Shown here: in pieces, positions 42,811 through 51,504 of the stretch
Layout: each line of letters opens with the position of its first letter
How positions within the stretch are numbered: position 1 is the first letter of the stretch
NCBI GenBank assembly: GCA_002368665.1
Contig: DFEK01000001.1
Location: forward strand, 62,001 to 126,000
Reading direction: 5' to 3'
DNA length: 64,000 bases
Origin: Lachnospiraceae bacterium UBA3804
GTDB lineage: Bacteria > Bacillota > Clostridia > Lachnospirales > Lachnospiraceae
Position numbers and translations under genes: made by a program
Notes under the pieces: generated by a model
Told to the model about the DNA's origin: nothing
The model's input: only the letters and a program-made list of their open reading frames with translations
Database searches by the model: none

Positions 42811-43734
42811 ATGAAAAAGAAGAAAATGAAACCGTGGCTCAAAGCCATACTTATTTTTGTGGCGGTCAATATTGTGATTGCACTGCCGCTGATGGGATTT
42901 ATCGAGGTGCTCGTCTTAAAGGGCAAAGGTCATAAGCCGTCGGATATGGATTACCGCGGATATATGGAAAGAGAGTATAACGTTGATATGGATGCTTATG
43001 AAGCAAAGTATCAAATGAAGCAGATCATGATTCCTTCCACGAAAACAGAAGGCTACGAGATCCCGGTTTATATTTATCAAACGGACAAAGACTACGAAGG
43101 CTTTGTCGTGATGTCACACGGTATGAACAGCAATCATGAAATGATCTGCTGCGAGGCGGAGGCTTTCCTGAAAGCCGGATACAATGTCATAAGCTTTGAC
43201 CAGCGCAAATGCGGCCTGAGCACGGCATCCTACGTTTCCTACGGATATTATGAGGGACAGGATGTTCTGGATGTATTAAATTATGCCCTTATTACGCAGC
43301 CGGAAGGCAATGCGGTACTTTGGGGCCAGTCGATGGGCGGCGCTGCCGTGGAAAATACGATGGATGAAGCAGCGGTAAAAGCAAATGTGGATTATATCGT
43401 TCTGGACTGCCCGATGGGCGCAATGGATGAACTGACCGGTGCTCCGGATATCCAGAACAAAGCTGCAAGCATTATCAATAAATGGATGGTCGGATACAAT
43501 TTCGACGAGCAGAGCCCGTATGAGCAGATCAAGGAAAATGACATTCCGGTGCTTTTAATCCTTGCAGGCAAGGAGAGTGTCATTCCGTCCGAGTCGATTG
43601 AACAGATTAAAGAAATTCTTACGAAAGCACCCGGCGGATGCGAGGTCTACACAGAAGAAAATGCCACACATGCGGATGTGTGGACAGAGGACCCCGAGGA
43701 GTATGAAGAACGGGTGGATGAATTTTTAAAATAA
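42811..43734 (+). CDS. Alpha/beta hydrolase, membrane anchored
   Basis: A 307-residue protein with an N-terminal membrane anchor (AILIFVAVNIVIALPLMGFI) and an exported alpha/beta-hydrolase domain. The oxyanion region is VVMSHGMNSNHE, the nucleophile elbow is LWGQSMGG, and the histidine is in ENATHADVW. The family includes esterases and peptidases; the substrate is unknown. The ATG at 42811 gives a seven-base gap to AGGAGA, whereas the ATG at 42805 would be only one base from it. It is followed by a terminator shared with the convergent gene. Confidence 0.8.
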   Translation: MKKKKMKPWLKAILIFVAVNIVIALPLMGFIEVLVLKGKGHKPSDMDYRGYMEREYNVDMDAYEAKYQMKQIMIPSTKTEGYEIPVYIYQTDKDYEGFVVMSHGMNSNHEMICCEAEAFLKAGYNVISFDQRKCGLSTASYVSYGYYEGQDVLDVLNYALITQPEGNAVLWGQSMGGAAVENTMDEAAVKANVDYIVLDCPMGAMDELTGAPDIQNKAASIINKWMVGYNFDEQSPYEQIKENDIPVLLILAGKESVIPSESIEQIKEILTKAPGGCEVYTEENATHADVWTEDPEEYEERVDEFLK

Positions 43735-43849
43735 TTTCTGCAACCTTTTAAAAACCTGCAGGGTATTATCAATAGAAACAAATTCAAACAAGGCGAGGGC
43801 GAGAATCGACGGAAGCCGGTTCCCCCTCGCAGGCTAAGCCTGGTAAGAC

Positions 43850-43885
43850 AGCTTCGAGCAAACGCTTGGAGCTTCTTTATTTATT
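43850..43885 (+). terminator. Terminator between convergent genes
   Basis: AGCTTCGAGC (43850-43859) pairs with GCTTGGAGCT (43864-43873), with two G-T pairs and a four-base loop, followed by TCTTTATTTATTT. The T-run overlaps the end of the convergent acetyltransferase gene. A further GC stem (GCGAGGG/CCCTCGC) lies just upstream, around 43796-43830. Confidence 0.7.
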
Positions 43886-44431
43886 TGGATCTTTCAGAAG
43901 GGCGAAGCGGTAGTGGTCCGTGAAATCGCCCAGAACGAAAATGCTCTGTTTCTCAATTCCCTCATTTTCAAATCCCAAGCGCTCCAGCAAACGGACGCTG
44001 CGTTCGTTATTGACGGAGACTCTGGCTTCCATGCGGTGGAGCGTATAATGTTCCATTACGATGGGAATTAATATTCTGCACATCTCGCCCCCATAACCTT
44101 TGCCCCAAAGCAAATGATCGACATTGTATCCGACGGTTGCGGATGAATAGGGCATGGGACGGATGTGATAGAAACTGATGGTTCCGACGAGTTTCTCGGG
44201 ATCATCTTTTAAGAATGCATAGAAATGATGAGAGATTCCTTTCTCATTCATTTCTTTTTCATAAGAAAGATATGCTTCGGATGCTTCAAGTTCGAAGAAA
44301 TCATCGGGCATATCCGGTTCATACGGCGTAAAATAGCCGCGGTTAGAGGTATAATAATCCAATCTGGCCTTTGCAAAGGCGGGATTTGCGGGTTTTAAAA
44401 TTAAATGTTCGGTTTTTATTTCTTTTTTCAT
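43877..44431 (-). CDS. GNAT-family N-acetyltransferase (RimJ/RimL-like)
   Basis: A 184-residue acetyltransferase. The acetyl-CoA loop is recognisable as LLWGKGYGGEM, preceded by the strand ATVGYNVD and followed by RMEARVSVNNERSVRLLERL then GFENEG. These are hallmarks of the RimJ/RimL branch, which acetylates protein N-termini or small amines. The start at 44431 follows AGAAAGGA on the minus strand; the longer in-frame start at 44467 has no site. It is the only minus-strand gene between topA and 51 kb and stands alone. Confidence 0.85.
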   Translation of the reverse strand: MKKEIKTEHLILKPANPAFAKARLDYYTSNRGYFTPYEPDMPDDFFELEASEAYLSYEKEMNEKGISHHFYAFLKDDPEKLVGTISFYHIRPMPYSSATVGYNVDHLLWGKGYGGEMCRILIPIVMEHYTLHRMEARVSVNNERSVRLLERLGFENEGIEKQSIFVLGDFTDHYRFALLKDPNK

Positions 44432-44576
44432 GAAAAATCCTTTCTGAATATAGTAAAATAATATCACATTTTGATAAAAAAATTTAATAAATATGCAACC
44501 TGCTTGTAAACACCCGGGTATTATGGGTAGAACGACTTGAGAAAATCATTTCCGATGACATCAGGAGGAAAAAGAA

Positions 44577-45659
44577 ATGAAAGAAAACATCAAAGAAAAT
44601 GCTAATGAAAGCGTACTCAGCGAGAACTTAACCGAAGATCAGAAGATTGAAGAGTTAAAGAGACGTAACAAGCTGCAGAAAAATAAGCAGGCTTTTGATG
44701 AGTTCATGGCCAATATAGATGAAGATGAGAAGGAAAATGCTTTTAACTTCGGTCACCCGGATGAAGAGGAAGAGTTCAAGAGTCCGTTTGAATTGGACGA
44801 AGAGGAGAAACTTCCCAGAAATTATGCAAATTATGTGAAACTCCATACCGGAGATAACAGATTTAAGTATACTACATTGGAAGAGAAAGCAACCGCAGTC
44901 GGAAGATGCTTTGCAGCAATGAATTTAGAGAGCAATAAGCAGGTCTTCGATGTACAGCGTACCCGTATTCACGGTGAAAAGAATGTTGAATTCTATGAAC
45001 TGAGAGAGTTGGACGAAAAGACCCTTGATAAGGCACTTGAAAGCAAGGAAAGCCTTGAAAAATTCAGAGCAAAAAGAACGAACGAAATGTATTCTACGCA
45101 GAAGGGCAAGGAAGAACTTTACATCGAAAAGATGAAAGCGCTTCACCAGAATATGATGAGCAAGTCCGGAAGAAGCCCGGAGTACAAAGATTACTATGAT
45201 GCAGTGGAAAGAATTGCCAGCTTAAAACCCACGGATGACAAATTTCACGCAAAGCTTACCGTTTATAACAAAGAACTGGTAAGATCCATGAGAGATTACT
45301 ATTATGACAAGAAGAAAGTACGCTGGAGCGAGAACGGTCAGAAGCGTTTTAACAACCTTTTGGACGGTATGGCCATTGTGGATGGATTTGTTCCCGGAGC
45401 AGGAGGACGCATGCAGACCATGGTTGTTGATATCAACTTGGCTCGTAACGCAACGAATTACAAGAATGTCGACAAGTATATCGAGCTGAAGAATTTCGGT
45501 GCAGACCGCGCTGTGTTAAATCCCGATCCGAAGAACGTAAGGGAACTTGCCGAGAAAGAAGAGAAGTTAAAGAAACAGAAAGAGAAGAAGCTGGAAGAAA
45601 AGAAACTGGAAGAGAAGAAACTTGGCGATAAGACTTTAGGTGGCCTCCTTCCGAATTAA
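44577..45659 (+). CDS. Hypothetical charged cytoplasmic protein, 360 residues
   Basis: I do not recognise a family. The protein has no signal or membrane segment. It opens with an acidic helical region (EELKRRNKLQKNKQAFDEFM), has a central region with several aromatic motifs (NYANYVKLHTGDNRFKYTTL and MRDYYYDKKKVRWSENGQKR), and ends in a repetitive coiled-coil tail (KKLEEKKLEEKKLG). A strong AGGAGGA ribosome site and a downstream hairpin show that it is an independently expressed gene. It may be a lineage-restricted family. Confidence 0.6.
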   Translation: MKENIKENANESVLSENLTEDQKIEELKRRNKLQKNKQAFDEFMANIDEDEKENAFNFGHPDEEEEFKSPFELDEEEKLPRNYANYVKLHTGDNRFKYTTLEEKATAVGRCFAAMNLESNKQVFDVQRTRIHGEKNVEFYELRELDEKTLDKALESKESLEKFRAKRTNEMYSTQKGKEELYIEKMKALHQNMMSKSGRSPEYKDYYDAVERIASLKPTDDKFHAKLTVYNKELVRSMRDYYYDKKKVRWSENGQKRFNNLLDGMAIVDGFVPGAGGRMQTMVVDINLARNATNYKNVDKYIELKNFGADRAVLNPDPKNVRELAEKEEKLKKQKEKKLEEKKLEEKKLGDKTLGGLLPN

Positions 45660-45690
45660 CAGCATAAAAAATAGAAAACCAACGATTTCA

Positions 45691-45730
45691 ACCCGGTGCC
45701 TCACACCTTTCGAGGTACCGGGTATTTATT
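45691..45730 (+). terminator. Hairpin terminator
   Basis: ACCCGGTGCCTC (45691-45702) pairs with GAGGTACCGGGT (45712-45723), with one G-T pair, followed by ATTTATTT. It ends the preceding single-gene unit. Confidence 0.75.
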
Positions 45731-45759
45731 TGCACATTTAGAGCAAAGAGGTATATAAT
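45730..45759 (+). promoter_or_regulatory. Sigma-A promoter for the GAF-ABC operon
   Basis: TTGCAC at 45730-45735 and a perfect TATAAT at 45754-45759 with an 18-base spacer, 36 bases upstream of the next start codon. The operon that follows encodes a membrane protein, the GAF-ABC ATPase and the FtsX-like permease. Confidence 0.75.
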
Positions 45760-45795
45760 AATACAGAGAAAAATCCTGAAAAGAGGAACCGAATA

Positions 45796-46617
45796 ATGAA
45801 TGACGAAAAATTGTTGACCGTTTCCATCAGCCACTTTGCGATTGGCGGACTTTTCCTGGTCTTAGAGTGCATCTTCTTAATGGGAGCGGTACCTTTTTTT
45901 GAAATATGGACGATTCTGGCATATGGAATCCTTCTGATTGTGGGCGGAGTGTTGAGCCTGAAATTACGAAGCAGAATCGCAGCTGTTGCGGAAGTGGTTC
46001 TGTGCCTGGCATTGTTTGCACTTTCACCGATCACATCCGCAGTCAGCGTTTTCAGCGCGGTAGCGATCATTCTGGCAATCGTAAACGCCGTATTTATCTT
46101 CCTGTATCATGCGAAAAATACATCGGCGCCTGTTACGTTTGAAGCAGCCGGTTCCGGCGAAGAAACAGTCGCAGCAATCCCCGCGGAAGCAGAAATTCCC
46201 GCAGAGTCTTCGGAAGAAGCTGAATCCAAGGATTTGGAAAGCAGTATTGTGGAAGCCACTGAATCGGCAATTGCCGATGAAGAAGCAGACAAAGAATTTG
46301 CGGATTATGATCCGAACGATTTCGAGTTGGAACTTTACAATAACGGAAAGACAAGCAATTCCGAAGAAATTAAAATTGTCGTATCCCCTTACGGTGTTAC
46401 CTTATCCGATTATTCCGATACATCCTTCGGAGACAACGAAGCACATTCCTATGTGCTCGACGAAGTCAATACGGCTAAGTTTCTGGAGTGCCTGAAGGTC
46501 GGCGAGAACAAGAGAGTGGCGACCGTGATGAACAAATTCTCGGGCAAGGACGGAGTTTCGAAATTCAAAGAATTTTGCAAGGCATCGGGTATTGAATTTA
46601 ACAGTTATGTCGGTTGA
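45796..46617 (+). CDS. Membrane protein with C-terminal unknown domain
   Basis: A 273-residue protein with about four membrane helices in the first 105 residues (FAIGGLFLVLECIFLMGA, ILAYGILLIVGGVLSL, EVVLCLALFALSPI and VAIILAIVNAVFIFLY). An acidic Ala/Glu linker and a folded C-terminal domain of about 100 residues follow (IKIVVSPYGVTLSDYSDTSF, FLECLKVGENKRVATVMNKF). No family is recognised. It begins a three-gene operon with the GAF-ABC protein and the large permease, so it may be an accessory part of that transporter. Confidence 0.6.
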   Translation: MNDEKLLTVSISHFAIGGLFLVLECIFLMGAVPFFEIWTILAYGILLIVGGVLSLKLRSRIAAVAEVVLCLALFALSPITSAVSVFSAVAIILAIVNAVFIFLYHAKNTSAPVTFEAAGSGEETVAAIPAEAEIPAESSEEAESKDLESSIVEATESAIADEEADKEFADYDPNDFELELYNNGKTSNSEEIKIVVSPYGVTLSDYSDTSFGDNEAHSYVLDEVNTAKFLECLKVGENKRVATVMNKFSGKDGVSKFKEFCKASGIEFNSYVG

Positions 46618-46638
46618 TAAAGGAGTTACTGCGATTCT

Positions 46639-47856
46639 ATGAAGAATACCAAACAGACCGCTTTGATCTACCGTGTCATGATGAGCCTCCTGGATGTGGA
46701 GCAGCTTGACGAGGCGCTTTCCGGAACTCTGGATATCATATTGGAAAGCCTTTCATGTGAGTTGGGAGCAGTTTGGCTTTTGGATGAAGAATCCGGAATG
46801 TTGAAGTGTGTCATTTCCGCGGGCGAAGTCGATCTGACCGAAATATCGGTCGAGAACGGTATCGGTGCGGAAGGAATCGCGACACTTACCGGTCAGTCGG
46901 TAAGCAAACCTGCAATAGAGGGCGCCATCAGTGCGGATGGCTGCATTTTTGATGAGGTCGGGGTGAAAACCCGAACCCTTCTTTGTGTTCCGCTCAATAC
47001 GACGAAGAAGTATATCGGCTGCATAGCCGTTGCAAATAAAACATCCGGCGAATTCTACACCGCGGAGGAACTCGATCTTCTGGAAAAGACGGCTGCACTT
47101 GCTGCTCTGACCATTGAAGAAAAGGGACTGATCCTTCCGAATCACAAACACGGCAGAACCATCATTTCCCTTCGTGATATCAGGAAAGATTATTCTTCCG
47201 GAGACACTGTTCTTCATGTGTTAAAAGGCATCAACCTCGATATTTACGAGAATGAATTTGTCGTGGTTTTAGGTGAATCCGGCTGCGGCAAATCCACGAT
47301 GATGAACATCATCGGCGGAATGGATTATCCGACATCGGGCACGCTGATCGTAGAGGATAAGGATTTTTCCCATCCGACGGAAAAACAGCTGACCGATTAT
47401 CGCAGGGACTACCTCGGGTTTATTTTCCAATCTTACAATCTAATGCCGAATCTGACGGCCAGGGAAAATATACGCTTCATTGCGGAGATTACAAAAGATC
47501 CGCTTCCCGTGGACGAAGCGATCCGCTTAGTCGGTCTGGAAGAAAGAGCAGGCAATTATCCGTCACAGATGTCCGGCGGTCAGCAGCAGAGAGTTTCCAT
47601 CGCGAGAGCACTCGTGAAAAATCCCAAAATGATTCTGGCAGACGAACCTACGGCGGCGCTGGATTTCCAGACCGGGCAGGAGGTTCTTCGCGTAATCGAG
47701 AGAATCGTCAAAGAAAAAGGTACCACGGTAATTATGATTACTCATAACGTGGAAATCGCCAAGATGGCGCATCGGGTCGTAAAACTCAGAAACGGACAGA
47801 TATCCAGTATCAAAACAAATTTAAGTCCGTTAAGTGCGGATGAAATCTCCTGGTAA
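46639..47856 (+). CDS. GAF domain fused to MacB/LolD-type ABC ATPase
   Basis: A 405-residue protein. Residues about 10-165 form a GAF sensor-type domain (DIILESLSCELGAVWLLDEE, TRTLLCVPLNTTKKYIGCIA). Residues about 175-395 form an ABC ATPase: Walker A GESGCGKST near 212, Q-loop FIFQSYNLMPN, signature MSGGQQQRVSIARAL and Walker B MILADEPTAALD, then the H-loop in ITHN. The ATPase belongs to the MacB/FtsE/LolD type, which drives mechanical work through FtsX-fold permeases; the next gene encodes such a permease. An N-terminal GAF on such an ATPase is unusual and suggests that transport or signalling is gated by a small ligand or redox state. Confidence 0.88.
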   Translation: MKNTKQTALIYRVMMSLLDVEQLDEALSGTLDIILESLSCELGAVWLLDEESGMLKCVISAGEVDLTEISVENGIGAEGIATLTGQSVSKPAIEGAISADGCIFDEVGVKTRTLLCVPLNTTKKYIGCIAVANKTSGEFYTAEELDLLEKTAALAALTIEEKGLILPNHKHGRTIISLRDIRKDYSSGDTVLHVLKGINLDIYENEFVVVLGESGCGKSTMMNIIGGMDYPTSGTLIVEDKDFSHPTEKQLTDYRRDYLGFIFQSYNLMPNLTARENIRFIAEITKDPLPVDEAIRLVGLEERAGNYPSQMSGGQQQRVSIARALVKNPKMILADEPTAALDFQTGQEVLRVIERIVKEKGTTVIMITHNVEIAKMAHRVVKLRNGQISSIKTNLSPLSADEISW

Positions 47857-47871
47857 GAGGACAGATTATAC

Positions 47872-50800
47872 GTGAAAATCAGCAAGACACTGCTACTTGA
47901 CACATTTCGAAATATCGTCAAAAAAAAGATTTCCTTCCTTTCGATCATGGCCATTATGATCGTCGGAATCGGAGGTCTTTTTACGATTTTCAATGTCGAG
48001 CAGTTAATGCGTAAGTCAGGCGATGATTTTTTTCATAAGCACAATTTCATGGATTTTGAGATTGTCGCATCCATGGGGGTCAGCGAAGACGACATCAGTC
48101 AGATTCGAATGATCGACGAAATTGAAGACGCGGAAGGCGTCTACAGTCTCAAAGGTGTATTAAAGTCGGAGAAAGAAGCCGACACCGTCAACATCCTTTC
48201 ACAAACAAAAATAATTAATACATCCACGCTTATGGAAGGGAAATTCCCGGAAAAGCCCGATGAGGTCGCACTGAATAAAGTAACGATGCAAAAATGGGAT
48301 GTACAAGTGGGCGATACGGTGAATCTTACTCAGGATACCGCAAACGGACTTTTTAAAACGGATACCTTCCGTGTGGTTGGTGAGATCATTCATCCGGAAT
48401 ATGCAACGGTCAAAGGGTACCTTGCGCTCTTAAACGAAAAAGCTTTCGACAAATCGGCCTTTAATGACCGTTATATCGGTGTGTATATTAAGGCAAAGAC
48501 GGATCCGAAGGAAGAGTATTTTTCACCTGCTTATTCGAAGCATTTAGAAGAGATTCAGCCCGAACTGGAAAGTTTAGTCGATACTTTCACCAAAGTACGT
48601 ACGAAGGATACGAAGGATGAGGCGGCTGATAAAATCGACGATGCCAAGAAGGAAGCCAAAGAAGGCCTGGATGATGCCAGGACGCAGTTGGAAGACGGAA
48701 GGGAGGAATTAAACAAGGGCCTTGAAGAAGGCAGGGCAAAGCTTGAAGAAGCGGAAGAAAAGTATGCCGAGGGTAGCGAGACACTTGCCAAAGAACTTGC
48801 CAAAGCCGAGAAAGAATTAAAAGACGGGCAGGAGACCTTAAACAAAGAACTTGCCTTGGCAAAGTCCAAAATTGAGGAAGGCGAAGCCGAAGCGAAAAGG
48901 AAACTGGATAAAGGGTATAATCTGCTTTGCTCTTTGGAAAATGAATACAACAACGGAAAGAGCCAGTATGAGGCCGGAAAAAAAGAATACGATGACGGTG
49001 TGAATCAGCTTAACGAATACCGGGATCAGATTGAAGAAGGGGAAGCTAAAATCCGCGAAAAACTGGATGAAGAGGCCGGTAAGATTGAAGATTATATTAC
49101 GATCTTAACGGATCTTTTTGACGAAACAAGTAAGGCTTTGGAGAAAATTGAACAGCAGTTTCCCGAGCTTTCCGGTGACGTGGCATGGGAAGAATTCAAA
49201 AGTCTTGTTGCCGATAAGGACAGTATTATTGCAACTCTACGCGATGAGTCCGTCTCCGTGGAGGACAAAAAAGCCCTTCTGGAAGATCTGGTAAAGCGTA
49301 TTGATACGATTTATCAAAACCTTCCTTCCGCCGAGCAGGTTCTGGAGAAACTGAAGGAAGTATTTGAAACGGTCAAGCAGAAGGTTCCCGAAAAGTTTGA
49401 GGAATTAAAGCAATTGATCGATGCGATTAAACAGCTTTCGGAAGCAAGAAAACAGCTGGAAGAAGAGGAAGCCAAACTTCCGGAAGCTGAGGCAAAATTA
49501 AAAGAAGCAGCGGATAAATTACAGGACGCACGAAGTAAGCTGGATGCCGGCTGGGGCGAGTATCATTCCAAGAAAGCCGAAGCGGAGAAACAGATTGCGG
49601 ATGCCCGGGCACAGTATGAAAAGGCCAAGGCGGACGGAGAAAAAAAGATTTCCGATGGATGGAAAGAATATAAGAAAGTCAAGAAAGAAAAAGAGGAAGA
49701 ACTCGCCGATGCGAGAAAAACTCTGGATGAATCATGGGAAGAATACGAATCGACAAAGCTCGAGAAGGAGGCAGAATTATCCAAAGCCTGGAGTGAGTAC
49801 GGAAATGCACAGGTAGATGTTAATAAAAAACTGAAAGAGGCGCAGAACGCGGTCGATAACCTGGATGATTATAATTACATCGTTTATCCGAGGAATATGA
49901 ACGTGACGTTTTTGCAACTGGATTCTTCGGTAAAAGCCATTCGTGTCTTTGTCATCTTCTTTGTTCCGCTGTTTTTCCTCGTGGCGAGTCTGGTAGTCTT
50001 TTCAACCATAGCCATTATCGTGGATGAACAGAAACGGCAGATCGGCGGCGTTAAGGCGCTGGGTCTGTACAATAAAGAGATATCAGTCAAATTTGTCGTT
50101 TTTGCCCTGACGGGTACCGTGATCGGCTATGCACTCGGAATTGGATTCGGATGCGGATTGACGGCTGTAATCCGCGAACCGATGATGGAAGGATTATATA
50201 TCGATCAGAAATCAACAGCACTTTCCGTCTTTCCCATGGTCCTTCTGGCAATCGGAACTCTGGCAATGTCCACCATAGTCGCCATAATGGCATGTCGGAA
50301 GCTTTTGAAGTGTTCGGCAATCGGTCTGATCAACGGCAGTGAACCGCAACCGAAAATCATGAAAGGCGGATCGGGTCTTGCAAAGAAAGACGGAAACCTG
50401 TATTCAAATCTGATCTTCAACAATATGCGGATGGATATCAGCAGGGTGATTGTTACAGCTATCGTAATCTTAGGATGTTCCACCCTGATCGGTTTCGGAA
50501 TTACGTTAAAACACGCTTATTCGGCGTCCGTGTATGAACAGGTAAACAATGTTAACAACTATACGATTCAGGTCGTTTGGGATGACGATACGAAACATTA
50601 TGAAAAGAAACTGAAAGAGAAGGTACAAAAAACCGGCGGTATTTATGTTGAGGCTTGTTTTACCGAAGGAATGATTGAACTGGAAGGCGTAAATGAAGGA
50701 TTATATCTGATCGCCGGAGAGAATGAAGATTTAAAGAAGGTTATTCTCATTACGGATCTGAAGAAGCAGGAAATCGATCTTCCGAAAGACGGAATACTGC

Positions 50801-51501
50801 TTCCGAAGAAGAGTTATTCAAGATTGCACGGAGCGGATGAGGTTAAAATTTTAGACCGCAAACTTTACACGTATAACGCACCTGTTTCGGCCCCGTATTT
50901 CGGATATATCGGTTGTGTGGCACTCTGTGATTCCGCAAACTATGAAGCACTCTACGGCAAAGAGTATGAACCTAACAGCCTTTATATGAAGTGGGATGAT
51001 GTAAGTACCGACGAGGCGGAAGAGTACATCAGTGAGATTTCGGACAAGATCCGGATCCTGAAACCGGATTATGTGACGGATGCGGGAGATTCCGTTGATG
51101 TTCTTCTGGATATTGTTGCGGGAATCTGTGTATTTCTTTCCATCCTGCTTTCGCTCATGATCCTGATCAACTATACCAATATTCTGGTGAGCAGAAGAAT
51201 GAAAGAAATGCTTGTCATGAGAATTAACGGTTTTTCGTTAAAAGAAGTAATCGGATATGTTGCAAAAGAATCCGCCGCCATTACGGCTTTCGGTATCATA
51301 CTCGGAACGGTGTTCGGAATTTTATTTTCCTACTTTGCCGTATCAGCTATGGAAAACACTTATACTTCGTTTGTGCGTACACCATATCCGCCGGCGTGGA
51401 TTTTTGCGATCATTTTCAATATTGTCTTTGCAATTATAATTGACCTGATTGCATTTCGTAAAATCGGTAAAGTACCGCTTACCGATGTCAATAAATACTA
51501 G
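47872..51501 (+). CDS. FtsX/MacB-type ABC permease with giant coiled-coil domain
   Basis: A 1209-residue permease. It has a membrane helix near the N-terminus (FLSIMAIMIVGIGGLFTIF), a MacB-like periplasmic core (about 50-235), and a very long helical coiled coil (about 243-660) rich in KLEEAEEKYAEG and KLKEAADKLQDARSKLDAG repeats. A three-helix FtsX block (from about 690), a second extracytoplasmic region and a final three-helix FtsX block follow. The layout is that of Firmicute YhgE/FtsX-like permeases with tape-measure coiled coils crossing the cell wall. It starts with GTG at 47872. Function probably involves wall-associated export or mechanotransmission. Confidence 0.85.
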   Translation: MKISKTLLLDTFRNIVKKKISFLSIMAIMIVGIGGLFTIFNVEQLMRKSGDDFFHKHNFMDFEIVASMGVSEDDISQIRMIDEIEDAEGVYSLKGVLKSEKEADTVNILSQTKIINTSTLMEGKFPEKPDEVALNKVTMQKWDVQVGDTVNLTQDTANGLFKTDTFRVVGEIIHPEYATVKGYLALLNEKAFDKSAFNDRYIGVYIKAKTDPKEEYFSPAYSKHLEEIQPELESLVDTFTKVRTKDTKDEAADKIDDAKKEAKEGLDDARTQLEDGREELNKGLEEGRAKLEEAEEKYAEGSETLAKELAKAEKELKDGQETLNKELALAKSKIEEGEAEAKRKLDKGYNLLCSLENEYNNGKSQYEAGKKEYDDGVNQLNEYRDQIEEGEAKIREKLDEEAGKIEDYITILTDLFDETSKALEKIEQQFPELSGDVAWEEFKSLVADKDSIIATLRDESVSVEDKKALLEDLVKRIDTIYQNLPSAEQVLEKLKEVFETVKQKVPEKFEELKQLIDAIKQLSEARKQLEEEEAKLPEAEAKLKEAADKLQDARSKLDAGWGEYHSKKAEAEKQIADARAQYEKAKADGEKKISDGWKEYKKVKKEKEEELADARKTLDESWEEYESTKLEKEAELSKAWSEYGNAQVDVNKKLKEAQNAVDNLDDYNYIVYPRNMNVTFLQLDSSVKAIRVFVIFFVPLFFLVASLVVFSTIAIIVDEQKRQIGGVKALGLYNKEISVKFVVFALTGTVIGYALGIGFGCGLTAVIREPMMEGLYIDQKSTALSVFPMVLLAIGTLAMSTIVAIMACRKLLKCSAIGLINGSEPQPKIMKGGSGLAKKDGNLYSNLIFNNMRMDISRVIVTAIVILGCSTLIGFGITLKHAYSASVYEQVNNVNNYTIQVVWDDDTKHYEKKLKEKVQKTGGIYVEACFTEGMIELEGVNEGLYLIAGENEDLKKVILITDLKKQEIDLPKDGILLPKKSYSRLHGADEVKILDRKLYTYNAPVSAPYFGYIGCVALCDSANYEALYGKEYEPNSLYMKWDDVSTDEAEEYISEISDKIRILKPDYVTDAGDSVDVLLDIVAGICVFLSILLSLMILINYTNILVSRRMKEMLVMRINGFSLKEVIGYVAKESAAITAFGIILGTVFGILFSYFAVSAMENTYTSFVRTPYPPAWIFAIIFNIVFAIIIDLIAFRKIGKVPLTDVNKY

Positions 51502-51504
51502 GTT

